A stretch of 6,087 nucleotides of DNA from Rhizobiaceae bacterium UBA1291 (GTDB lineage Bacteria > Pseudomonadota > Alphaproteobacteria > Rhizobiales > Rhizobiaceae). Both the position numbers and the translations under genes were made by a program. Positions 1-6,006 of this stretch are shown here, piece after piece. Below the pieces are notes generated by a model that did not search any database, was not told the DNA's origin, and was given only the letters and a program-made list of their open reading frames with translations. Each line of letters begins with the position of its first letter. The stretch's first letter is position 1. The stretch lies in the NCBI GenBank assembly GCA_002307905.1, contig DBUL01000082.1, positions 11,610 to 17,696 of the forward strand, written 5' to 3'.

Positions 1-1151
1 TCGGCCGCAAGGCCGGCCGCGAAGGTTACCGCGTGCTGTTCGGCAATGCCGACATCGAAGGTGCGCTTGGGGAATATTTCGGCCAACTTGTCGAGACCCG
101 TCCCGGACGGCATTGCAGCGGTAATGCCGACGATCTTCTCGTCGAGCATCGCTTCCTGCACCAGCGCCTCGCCGAAGACGGCGGTATAGCTCGGCGCATT
201 CGGCTTGGCCTTGGCCTGCGTGCCTGTGATGACGTCGAACTTGTTGACGCCGTGATATTTGTCGGCGGCGGCTTCGGCCGGAGCATAGCCCTTGCCCTTC
301 TGTGTCACCACATGGATCAGCACGGGGCCCTGTCCGTTGTCGCGCACATTGCGCAGGACGGGCAGCAGGTGCTCGAACGAGTGGCCATCGATCGGGCCGA
401 TATGGTAGAAGCCCATTTCCTCGAACATGGTGCCGCCGGTTACATAGCCGCGGGCATGTTCCACCGCGCGGGTAATCGCCCGGTCGACGGTCTTGCCGAG
501 ATAGGCCGTCAGTTTCTTGCCGAGATCGCGAAAGCCCATATAGGTGCGACCCGAGGCAAGCCGCGCCAGATAGGCGCTCATCGCGCCGGTCGGCGGCGCG
601 ATCGACATGTCGTTGTCGTTGAGGATGACGATCAGCCGGGCGTCGAGCGCGCCGGCATTGTTGAGTGCCTCATAGGCCATGCCGGCCGACATTGCGCCGT
701 CGCCGATCACGGCGATCACCTTGCGGTCCGTGCCGGAAAGATCGGCGGCGACCGCCATGCCGAGGCCGGCGGAGATCGAGGTCGAGGAATGCGCTGCGCC
801 AAAGGGGTCGTAGAGGCTTTCGGTGCGCTTGGTGAAGCCGGAAAGCCCGCCTTCCTGGCGAAGTGTGCGGATGCGGTCGCGCCGGCCGGTGAGGATCTTG
901 TGCGGATAACACTGGTGCCCGACGTCGAAGATCAGTCGGTCGTTCGGCGTGTCGAACACCTTGTGGATGGCAATGGTCAGTTCGACGACGCCGAGCCCCG
1001 CGCCCAGGTGCCCGCCGGTCTTCGACACGGCATCGATCATCTCGTCGCGGACTTCGCGGGCAAGCTGCGGCAGATCGCGGTCTTCGAGCTCGCGCAGGTC
1101 TGCGGGATAGCGGACCTTGTCCAGCAAGGGTGTCTGGGGCTGGGATGTCAC
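1..1151 (-). CDS. dxs: 1-deoxy-D-xylulose-5-phosphate synthase, N-terminal part (runs off the window)
   Basis: Dxs is the thiamine-diphosphate enzyme that condenses pyruvate with glyceraldehyde 3-phosphate, the first step of the MEP isoprenoid pathway; it acts in the cytoplasm. The visible 383 codons cover the N-terminal TPP domain and the start of the pyrimidine-binding transketolase domain. Seen directly: GGHLGAGLG with His48; [17 protein letters not shown] with His79; the diphosphate-binding motif [18 protein letters not shown] starting at Gly150; and [11 protein letters not shown] with the catalytic Glu371, equivalent to Glu370 of the E. coli enzyme. A full Dxs is about 620-645 residues, so roughly 40% lies beyond position 1. 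The start is GTG at 1151: an in-frame TAA lies a short way upstream, no other start codon lies between, and AGAGG sits 9 nt before it. No frameshift was seen. It has its own leader and probable promoter, so it is likely transcribed separately from the pirin gene upstream. Confidence 0.97.
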   Translation of the reverse strand, partial: MTSQPQTPLLDKVRYPADLRELEDRDLPQLAREVRDEMIDAVSKTGGHLGAGLGVVELTIAIHKVFDTPNDRLIFDVGHQCYPHKILTGRRDRIRTLRQEGGLSGFTKRTESLYDPFGAAHSSTSISAGLGMAVAADLSGTDRKVIAVIGDGAMSAGMAYEALNNAGALDARLIVILNDNDMSIAPPTGAMSAYLARLASGRTYMGFRDLGKKLTAYLGKTVDRAITRAVEHARGYVTGGTMFEEMGFYHIGPIDGHSFEHLLPVLRNVRDNGQGPVLIHVVTQKGKGYAPAEAAADKYHGVNKFDVITGTQAKAKPNAPSYTAVFGEALVQEAMLDEKIVGITAAMPSGTGLDKLAEIFPKRTFDVGIAEQHAVTFAAGLAA

Positions 1152-1160
1152 GGGCTCGTG

Positions 1161-1165
1161 CCTCT
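1161..1165 (-). promoter_or_regulatory. Ribosome binding site of dxs
   Basis: On the minus strand AGAGG lies 9 nt before the GTG at 1151. With the in-frame TAA just upstream, it fixes a non-ATG start for dxs. Confidence 0.6.
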
Positions 1166-1197
1166 TGTCGTTGTCGTCTTATCGGCGTGTCGCTCGC

Positions 1198-1226
1198 CTT
1201 ATAGAGGATTTACCGCTCAGGCAAAA
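1198..1226 (-). promoter_or_regulatory. Candidate promoter for dxs
   Basis: In the 115-bp gap between the pirin stop and the dxs start, the minus strand reads TATAAG at 1203-1198, a good -10 element. A weaker -35 region, TTTTGC (1226-1221, 17-bp spacer) or TTGCCT (1224-1219, 15-bp spacer), lies upstream. It would give a leader of roughly 40 nt before the GTG. Position and the -10 match support it; the -35 element is poor, so the exact assignment is uncertain. Confidence 0.35.
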
Positions 1227-1266
1227 GCTCGCGTGCAGTGCGGAAAGCCAGCCTCCTATATAGAAC

Positions 1267-2193
1267 TCAAATGCCTGGTGGCAAAGGCACAAACTCGTCC
1301 TCGTCTCCCGGCACAATGTCGAAGCGGCCGGTTCTCCACTCTTCCTTGGCCTGTTCGATCCTCTCCTTCGAGGATGAAACGAAATTCCACCAGATGTGCC
1401 GCTTGGAGGCCATGGCCGCACCGCCGAATAGCATGACATGCGCGCCTTCAGGGCCGCCGATCAGCGTCAGCGCGTCGCCGGGGCGGAAGACGAGCAGCTG
1501 GTCGGACGCAAAGCGGTCGCCGGCGATCTCCAGTTCTCCCGAAAGCAGGTAGGCCGCCCGTTCTTCCTGGTCGGCCTCGAATTGGAAACGGCCACCCGGT
1601 TGGAGCTTGAGGTCGACATAGAGCGTGTCGGAGAAGACCTTGACCGGAGAGGAGAGACCCGCCGTCGAGCCGATCACCACCCGGCCGCTCGCGCCATCCA
1701 TATCGAACATTGGCATGAGGTTCTTGCCCGTATGGGCAAAGGCTGGATCGATCTCCTCCATCTGGTCCGGCAGCGCCAGCCAGGTCTGAAGCCCGGAGAC
1801 GGAATGCGGGCGTCCGCGCAGCTTTTCCGGCGTGCGTTCGGAATGCACGATGCCGCGTCCCGCCGTCATCAGGTTGATGTCGCCGGGCTCGATCACCAGT
1901 TCGGTCCCGAGGCTGTCGCGATGCTTGATCTCGCCGTCGAACAGGTAGGTGACGGTGGAAAGCCCGATATGCGGATGAGGTTTGACGTCGAGCGCCTCTC
2001 CGGCCCTGAGCAGTGCCGGACCCATGCGATCGAAGAAGATGAACGGACCGACAAGCCGCCGCCGCACCGTTGGCAGGGCGCGCCTGACCGCAAAGCCGCC
2101 GATGTCGCTGGTGCGCGGGATAATCAACTGTTCGATCGCGTCGCTGGCGAAGGCATCGCCGGGCAGGGGGTCTGTGCCGGGAAAGAACGACAT
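1267..2193 (-). CDS. Pirin family protein (bicupin)
   Basis: This is a 308-residue member of the pirin family, cupin-fold metal proteins with two beta-barrel domains; some members have quercetin 2,3-dioxygenase activity or modulate partner enzymes. The N-terminal cupin carries the full metal set seen in human pirin: His73 and His75 in KPHPHIGLST, and His117 and Glu119 in AGRGIVHSER. The C-terminal cupin (about residues 180-260) contains the AAYLLSGELEIAG and LLVFRPGDALTL strands. The tail, RHIWWNFVSSSKERIEQAK, then ends near FVPLP; this is typical of bacterial pirins. There is no signal peptide, so it is cytoplasmic. The ATG at 2193 (MSFFPGTDPLPGD) is chosen over an in-frame ATG at 2235 because AAAGAGGAG lies 7 nt before it and the extra 14 residues do not look like the family. 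Its substrate and partner cannot be read from the sequence. It sits between the TRAP genes and dxs, with gaps on both sides. Confidence 0.93.
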   Translation of the reverse strand: MSFFPGTDPLPGDAFASDAIEQLIIPRTSDIGGFAVRRALPTVRRRLVGPFIFFDRMGPALLRAGEALDVKPHPHIGLSTVTYLFDGEIKHRDSLGTELVIEPGDINLMTAGRGIVHSERTPEKLRGRPHSVSGLQTWLALPDQMEEIDPAFAHTGKNLMPMFDMDGASGRVVIGSTAGLSSPVKVFSDTLYVDLKLQPGGRFQFEADQEERAAYLLSGELEIAGDRFASDQLLVFRPGDALTLIGGPEGAHVMLFGGAAMASKRHIWWNFVSSSKERIEQAKEEWRTGRFDIVPGDEDEFVPLPPGI

Positions 2194-2200
2194 GGGTGGG

Positions 2201-2207
2201 CTCCTCT
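2201..2207 (-). promoter_or_regulatory. Ribosome binding site of the pirin gene
   Basis: AGAGGAG on the minus strand, 7 nt before the ATG at 2193. It decides the start against the longer frame opening at 2235. Confidence 0.7.
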
Positions 2208-2212
2208 TTGGG

Positions 2213-2251
2213 GGATGAGCAGTAAACCCTAGCACATCGCCGGGCTCATCC
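2213..2251 (-). repeat. Inverted repeat upstream of the pirin gene
   Basis: GGATGAGC at 2213-2220 is the exact reverse complement of GCTCATCC at 2244-2251, separated by 23 nt. On the transcribed strand the repeat ends about 5 nt before the pirin Shine-Dalgarno sequence. It may be a hairpin in the pirin leader or a two-half-site operator. There is no T-tract, so it is not a standard terminator. An 8-bp match in so short a gap is suggestive but could be chance. Confidence 0.35.
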
Positions 2252-2265
2252 TAGCCGCGCGTTCC

Positions 2266-2296
2266 GCAACAGTGTGTTCTCATCTCTCACTGTTGC
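2266..2296 (-). terminator. Hairpin at the 3' end of the TRAP operon
   Basis: GCAACAGTG at 2266-2274 and CACTGTTGC at 2288-2296 form a perfect 9-bp stem with a 13-nt loop. The stop codon of the DUF1850 gene (2289-2287) falls at the stem-loop boundary. No U-rich tail follows on the minus strand, so it is either an atypical terminator or a 3'-end structure protecting the transcript. The role is inferred from its position at the end of the operon. Confidence 0.4.
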
Positions 2297-2676
2297 AGAC
2301 GGCTATGGCGATCGCTGCACTGGGCGATCACCACGCCATCGCCGGCCTCTGCGCCCAATTCCACGCACCCTTCATCATGGCAAAGCTTCCAGCCGCCGCC
2401 GGTCGCACCGGAGGCCGCGAGACGCAGTTCGCTGACCGGTGGATTTTTCGGTTGCCATTCCCACCAGCCATTCTTCAGCACCGCACCGTCGCCGGGCTCC
2501 ATGCCGGCGCCGGAGCCCTTGACCCGCGCTACCGTCAGTTGGAGACCGGCCGGCGTCAACGCCCATTCCTCCTGCCACTCTGTCTTCTGCACCGAATGGG
2601 TCCAGGTGAGCGAGAACAGCGAGATGGCGAAGCTCATCGCCTTGGCGCCTGCGATGATGCAGACGCCCGTGCTCAT
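2287..2676 (-). CDS. DUF1850 domain-containing protein, TRAP-TAXI companion
   Basis: A 129-residue protein recognised as DUF1850, a family of unknown function usually encoded next to TAXI-type TRAP permeases. Family-like stretches run through its whole length: LTWTHSVQKTEWQEEW (residues 23-38), ARVKGSGAGMEPGDGA (50-65), GWWEWQP (70-76) and SGATGGGWKLC (89-99) followed by a second Cys at 104. The N-terminus (GVCIIAGAKAMSFAISLF) is mildly hydrophobic but lacks a basic n-region and a clear cleavage site, so export is doubtful. The ATG at 2676 overlaps the permease TGA in an ATGA junction, and no good Shine-Dalgarno precedes it, which points to translational coupling with the permease. The frame stays open far upstream through the permease gene, but that part is a shadow translation rich in Arg and Gly. 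Function is not known; a role in permease assembly, stability or regulation is inference only. Confidence 0.88.
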   Translation of the reverse strand: MSTGVCIIAGAKAMSFAISLFSLTWTHSVQKTEWQEEWALTPAGLQLTVARVKGSGAGMEPGDGAVLKNGWWEWQPKNPPVSELRLAASGATGGGWKLCHDEGCVELGAEAGDGVVIAQCSDRHSRLQQ

Positions 2677-4799
2677 GCCGCCACGTCGGCGGTGGGCGCG
2701 GCCTTCTTTGCCGCTGCCACGCGCCGCCAGACGACGATGGCGAACAGCACGGCAAGGCCAAAGCCGATCTCGTCGGTCAACGGCAGGGCGGCAATCAGGG
2801 TGAAGGCGGCAGTCACGCCCAGCGCCCGCTCCAGCACTCCAAGCCTGACGCCGAGGAAGCCGATCACCGCCGCGCCCCAAAGGCCGATCGAGATGGCCGT
2901 CTTGAGGACGATATAGGCGACCGCCGCCGGAAAGCCGATGGATTGCGCAAGCGCGCCGCCGTCCTGCAGCATCAGGGCCGGCGTGTAGACCGCCATGAAC
3001 GGGATGACGAAACCGGCTGCCGCGACCTTGATCGCCTCGATCGAGATTTTCAGCCCGCTTTCCTTGGCGATCGGTGCTGCGGCAAAGCAGGCGAGCGCCA
3101 CCGGTGGCGTCAAGTCGGCGAGGATGCCGAAATAGAAGACGAACATATGGCTGACGATCAGCGGCACGCCGAGTTCGAGCAGGGCCGGACCGGCAATCGA
3201 CGAGGTGATGATGTAGTTCGGGATCGTCGGAATGCCCATGCCGAGCACGATGCAGGTGATCATGGTCAGGACGAGCGACAGGAAGAGGCTGTGTCCGCCG
3301 ACCGAGACGATGAACTGGCCGAAGGTGTTGGCCGCCCCCGTCAGCGTCATCGTGCCAACGATCACGCCGACCACCGCGCAGGCGATGGCGACGGGAAGCG
3401 CGGTCTTGGCGCCGTCGGCCAGCGAATCGCGGCAGATGACAAGCGTCTCGCGTCCGCCCTTGGAAAGAGCGTTCCAGGCGATCAGCACGGCGACGCCGAC
3501 AAGAACGACACCCATGCCGTACTTGAAGAAGGAGGCCGCGAGCAGCCCGAGGCCGATCCAGAACATGACCCGCACAACCATCGACGGCAGGCCCAGAGCG
3601 ATAGAGCTGCCGAGGATGAGAAGGAGAGTGAAGGCAAGCCCTACCGTGCCGGCAAAGAGCGGCGTGTATCCGGAAAACAGTAGCCAGACCAGTGCTGCAA
3701 GCGGTAAGATCAGGTACCACTGACTGGTCAGCGCCTTCAGCGCCGAAGGCAGTTCGTCTTTCGGCAGGCCATGCAGGGAGTGCTTGCCGGCTTCGAGATG
3801 CACCATCCAGAAGGCCGAGCCGAAATAGAGCAGGGCGGGAATGATCGCGGCCCTGACGACCTCGTGATACTCCACACCGAGCGTCTCGGCCATGATGAAG
3901 GCGACCGCACCCATGACCGGCGGCATGATCTGTCCACCCATCGAAGAGGTCGCCTCGACGCCGCCGGCGAAGGCGGCCCGATAGCCGAAGCGCTTCATCA
4001 GCGGAATGGTGAATTGCCCAGTCGTGACGACATTGGCGACGCCCGATCCGGAAATCGTGCCCATCAGTCCGGACGAAATGATCGAGACCTTGGCCGCGCC
4101 GCCCTTCTTGTGGCCGACGAGGCCGAGCGAAATGTCGGTGAAGAGCCGGATCATGCCAGCCTTTTCGAGGAAGGCGCCGAACAGGATGAAGAGGAAGATA
4201 TAGGTCGAGGAGACATAGATCGGGATGCCGTAGATGCCTTCCGTGCCATAGGCCATGTGCTCGATCACCTGGCCGAAGTCGTAGCCGCGGTGGTCGAACG
4301 GGGCGGGCAGGTATTCGCCGAACAGGCAATAGGCGAGGAACAGGCCGGAAATGATCGGCAGGGTCGCCCCCATGGCGAACCAGGCGGCGGCGAAGACGGT
4401 AAAAAGCGCGATCACGCCCATCACCAGGTCCAGCGGCACCGGATCGCCGGCCCGCACCAGCAGTTCTTCGTATTCGACCCACTGATAGCCGGCGACTGCG
4501 ACGCCAAGCAGCGCGAGCCCCCAGGCAGTCCCCTTGCCAAGCGGACCGTAACCGCGCGCCAGCGCCAGCAGCGGAAAGATCAGGGCGGTGACGAATCCGA
4601 CATGGATGGCGCGCACGACCTGGCTTGGAAAGTCGATGACATGGGCGGCCGTGGCGACCTGAAAGAGCGAGAAAGCGATCGCCAGATAGAACAGGAAGCG
4701 CCCCTCGCGACCAGGCGGAAAACTCTCGGCGAGGGGATCGTGCAGACCGAGTTCGCGGCTGTCGGCCGGCATGTCGTGCTTGACCGTGTCATGCAGCAT
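2673..4799 (-). CDS. TRAP transporter permease, TAXI type, fused small and large subunits
   Basis: A 708-residue inner-membrane permease of the tripartite ATP-independent periplasmic family, which imports solutes delivered by a binding protein using an ion gradient (Na+ in characterised TRAP systems). After a hydrophilic N-terminus (about residues 1-33), four hydrophobic segments (about 34-52, 64-81, 91-105, 123-145) correspond to the small Q subunit. The large M domain follows, with many hydrophobic segments from about 188 to 692. Conserved M-domain signatures are visible: SSGLMGTISGSGVANVVTTG (242-261), GGVEATSSMGGQIMPPVMGA (279-298), GMGIPTIPNYIITSSIAGPA (520-539) and FGILADLTPPVALACFAAAP (557-576). 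Length and domain order match TAXI-type fused permeases. The ATG at 4799 has AGGAG 6 nt upstream; a second ATG at codon 10 is less well placed. The gene follows its binding protein by 98 bp and overlaps the DUF1850 gene by 4 bp. The substrate cannot be inferred. Confidence 0.96.
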   Translation of the reverse strand: MLHDTVKHDMPADSRELGLHDPLAESFPPGREGRFLFYLAIAFSLFQVATAAHVIDFPSQVVRAIHVGFVTALIFPLLALARGYGPLGKGTAWGLALLGVAVAGYQWVEYEELLVRAGDPVPLDLVMGVIALFTVFAAAWFAMGATLPIISGLFLAYCLFGEYLPAPFDHRGYDFGQVIEHMAYGTEGIYGIPIYVSSTYIFLFILFGAFLEKAGMIRLFTDISLGLVGHKKGGAAKVSIISSGLMGTISGSGVANVVTTGQFTIPLMKRFGYRAAFAGGVEATSSMGGQIMPPVMGAVAFIMAETLGVEYHEVVRAAIIPALLYFGSAFWMVHLEAGKHSLHGLPKDELPSALKALTSQWYLILPLAALVWLLFSGYTPLFAGTVGLAFTLLLILGSSIALGLPSMVVRVMFWIGLGLLAASFFKYGMGVVLVGVAVLIAWNALSKGGRETLVICRDSLADGAKTALPVAIACAVVGVIVGTMTLTGAANTFGQFIVSVGGHSLFLSLVLTMITCIVLGMGIPTIPNYIITSSIAGPALLELGVPLIVSHMFVFYFGILADLTPPVALACFAAAPIAKESGLKISIEAIKVAAAGFVIPFMAVYTPALMLQDGGALAQSIGFPAAVAYIVLKTAISIGLWGAAVIGFLGVRLGVLERALGVTAAFTLIAALPLTDEIGFGLAVLFAIVVWRRVAAAKKAAPTADVAA

Positions 4800-4805
4800 G
4801 AAACG

Positions 4806-4810
4806 CTCCT
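4806..4810 (-). promoter_or_regulatory. Ribosome binding site of the TRAP permease
   Basis: AGGAG on the minus strand, 6 nt before the ATG at 4799, supporting that start over the in-frame ATG nine codons later. A small 5-bp inverted repeat (CCGGT/ACCGG, 4815-4831) lies just upstream and could fold near the site. Confidence 0.6.
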
Positions 4811-4864
4811 GTAACCGGTGCTAAAGACCGGGCATGTCCTATGCAGTGGGTGGTCGGGAATGAA

Positions 4865-4890
4865 TGCGGCCCGGACGAGGCCGGGCCGCA
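4865..4890 (-). promoter_or_regulatory. GC-rich intercistronic hairpin between binding-protein and permease genes
   Basis: TGCGGCCCGG (4865-4874) and CCGGGCCGCA (4881-4890) form a perfect 10-bp stem with a 6-nt loop. It starts 7 nt after the binding-protein stop codon. The bases that follow on the minus strand (TTCATTCCC) include a few T residues but no proper U-tract. The likely roles are partial termination or blocking 3'-to-5' RNA decay; either would give more binding protein than permease, as intercistronic hairpins do in other binding-protein-dependent transport operons. The stem is seen directly; the role is inferred. Confidence 0.7.
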
Positions 4891-4897
4891 GCAGGCA

Positions 4898-5854
4898 TCA
4901 GAGCAAGCCCTTTTCCTTGTAGTAGCGCTCGGCGCCCGGATGCAGCGGCACCGGCATGCCGGTCAGGGCATTCTCCAGCTTGATCTGCGAGGCGGCATTG
5001 TGAGCGGCTTCCATCTCAGGCAGATTTTCGAAAAGCTGCTTGGTCATCTGGTAGGCGGTTTCGTCCGAGACGTCCGAATGCGTGATGAGGAAGTTGACCA
5101 CAGCCACCGTCGGCACATCCGCGTCTTGGCCCTTGTAGGTCCCGGCGGGAATGGTCGCGGCGATATAGGGCGCGCCGAGCTTGGTCACGACCTCTTCCGG
5201 CACGGCCACCACCTGGATCTCGACGGAGGTCGCGAGGTCCTTGATCGACGAAACGCCAAGGCCGGCCGATTGCAGGGTCGCGTTGAGCTGGCGGTTCTTC
5301 ATCAGTTCGACCGATTCGGCAAAGGGCAGATATTCGGTCTTGGCCAGATCCTCATAGCTCATGCCAGCGGCGGCGAAGATCGCCCGGGCATTCAGCTCGG
5401 TGCCGGACTTGGCGGCGCCGACCGAGAGGCTCTTGCCCTTCATGTCGGCGAGGCTCGCAATGCCAGCCTCCTTGGCGGCGACGATCTGGATATAGTTCGG
5501 ATAGATGGCGGCAATACCGCGCAGCTTGTCGAGCGGCGCCTTGAAGCCGGCATCGGCATCGCCTTCCCAGGCGAGCTTGACGCTGTCGCCGAGCGCAAAG
5601 CCGATTTCGCCCTTGCCCTGCTGCAGGAGGTTGAGGTTCTCGACCGAAGCCTTGGTCGCCTGCACCTGGGTGCGGGCACCCTCGATCTTTGTGCCGTAGA
5701 TATTCGACAGCGCGGCGCCGAGCGGATAATAAACGCCCGATGTGCCGCCGGTGAGCACGTTGATGAATTCGGCTGCCTTGACCGGCACCGCGCCAAGCGC
5801 AGTCGAAAGCGCGAGCGCGCCGGCAAGAACGGTTGCGTATTTTGTGATCTTCAT
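4898..5854 (-). CDS. TAXI family TRAP transporter solute-binding protein
   Basis: A 318-residue periplasmic substrate-binding subunit of a TRAP-TAXI transporter; it captures the solute and presents it to the fused permease encoded next. The first 28 residues form a signal peptide: basic MKITK, hydrophobic core ATVLAGALALSTAL, and a probable cleavage site around VKAA-EF. The mature N-terminus has the family signature VLTGGTSGVYYPLGAALS (residues 33-50). It is followed by TQVQATKASVENLNLLQQG (62-80), the IGFALGDS segment (84-91), YPNYIQIVA (118-126) and the hinge-region DMKGKSLSVGAAKSGTELNA (137-156). Its length is normal for the family. ATG 5854 is preferred over an in-frame ATG at 5893 because GGGAGG lies 6 nt before it and because the signal peptide begins there. 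The ligand is unknown: a Thermus TAXI protein structure was reported with glutamate or glutamine bound, but that should not be transferred without binding-site comparison. Confidence 0.96.
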   Translation of the reverse strand: MKITKYATVLAGALALSTALGAVPVKAAEFINVLTGGTSGVYYPLGAALSNIYGTKIEGARTQVQATKASVENLNLLQQGKGEIGFALGDSVKLAWEGDADAGFKAPLDKLRGIAAIYPNYIQIVAAKEAGIASLADMKGKSLSVGAAKSGTELNARAIFAAAGMSYEDLAKTEYLPFAESVELMKNRQLNATLQSAGLGVSSIKDLATSVEIQVVAVPEEVVTKLGAPYIAATIPAGTYKGQDADVPTVAVVNFLITHSDVSDETAYQMTKQLFENLPEMEAAHNAASQIKLENALTGMPVPLHPGAERYYKEKGLL

Positions 5855-5860
5855 GAAGGT

Positions 5861-5866
5861 CCTCCC
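5861..5866 (-). promoter_or_regulatory. Ribosome binding site of the binding-protein gene
   Basis: GGGAGG on the minus strand, 6 nt before the ATG at 5854. It is a strong Shine-Dalgarno that fixes the start at the signal peptide rather than at the upstream in-frame ATG (5893). Confidence 0.75.
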
Positions 5867-5888
5867 AAACCAGTCTGTTAATGGGGGC

Positions 5889-5918
5889 ATCATGGGGGAG
5901 GCGGCATGCGCCCGTCAA
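5889..5918 (-). promoter_or_regulatory. Candidate promoter of the TRAP operon
   Basis: On the minus strand TTGACG (5918-5913) is followed after 18 bp by CATGAT (5894-5889), a good -35 and an acceptable -10 for an alphaproteobacterial housekeeping sigma factor. Initiation would fall near 5882, leaving a leader of about 28 nt with the Shine-Dalgarno sequence. One GCATGC palindrome (5904-5909) lies inside the spacer, where a bound regulator could act on polymerase. Confidence 0.4.
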
Positions 5919-5958
5919 TCGTGAGCATGCTTTTTTGCCGGGACAACGATAAGCATGC
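5904..5958. repeat. Three GCATGC palindromes upstream of the TRAP operon
   Basis: GCATGC occurs at 5904-5909, 5925-5930 and 5953-5958. The last two belong to a longer inverted repeat, GCATGCTT (5925-5932) and AAGCATGC (5951-5958), with an 18-nt centre containing a six-T run on the plus strand. The sites straddle and precede the candidate promoter, so they may be operator half-sites. No regulator gene is in the window, and no known factor was recognised from the motif. Confidence 0.4.
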
Positions 5959-5965
5959 GTTGTGA

Positions 5966-5997
5966 GCGTTGGCCTGTTCTTGCGTTTGGCCTGTGCT
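5966..5997. repeat. Imperfect tandem direct repeat of about 16 bp
   Basis: GCGTTGGCCTGTTCTT (5966-5981) is followed at once by GCGTTTGGCCTGTGCT (5982-5997). The copies share TTGGCCTGT exactly and differ by one added T and a base change near the end. It lies between the xseB stop and the candidate TRAP promoter. It may be a pair of regulator sites or a small slippage duplication. Confidence 0.4.
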
Positions 5998-6006
5998 GTA
6001 GCGCGC

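Noticed and set aside
33..1436. Long plus-strand open frame (467 codons) opposite dxs and the pirin 3' end.
   Set aside because: It is antisense to strongly conserved Dxs sequence. Its translation has no recognisable domain and the His/Asp/Arg-rich composition of a GC-rich shadow, and it runs across a gene boundary.
2677..4482. Upstream in-frame extension of the DUF1850 frame, giving a 731-residue product.
   Set aside because: The extension lies inside the permease gene in another frame and is Arg/Gly-rich low-quality sequence. The family domain begins at the ATG at 2676, which overlaps the permease stop.
3771..4814. Plus-strand open frame (347 codons) opposite the permease.
   Set aside because: It is an antisense shadow of a conserved membrane protein; the translation is charged and domainless, with no credible upstream signals.
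4841..5881. Plus-strand open frame (346 codons) opposite the binding protein.
   Set aside because: It mirrors the whole binding-protein gene, including its signal-peptide region, and resembles no family I know.
5352..5918. Second minus-strand frame overlapping the binding-protein gene.
   Set aside because: It is a shifted reading of the signal peptide and N-terminal domain, Arg-rich and without a Shine-Dalgarno sequence at its start.
5925..5958. Inverted repeat with a six-T run as a terminator.
   Set aside because: The T-run is on the plus strand and lies inside the loop region. For minus-strand transcripts of xseB it would be A-rich, so it does not fit intrinsic termination.
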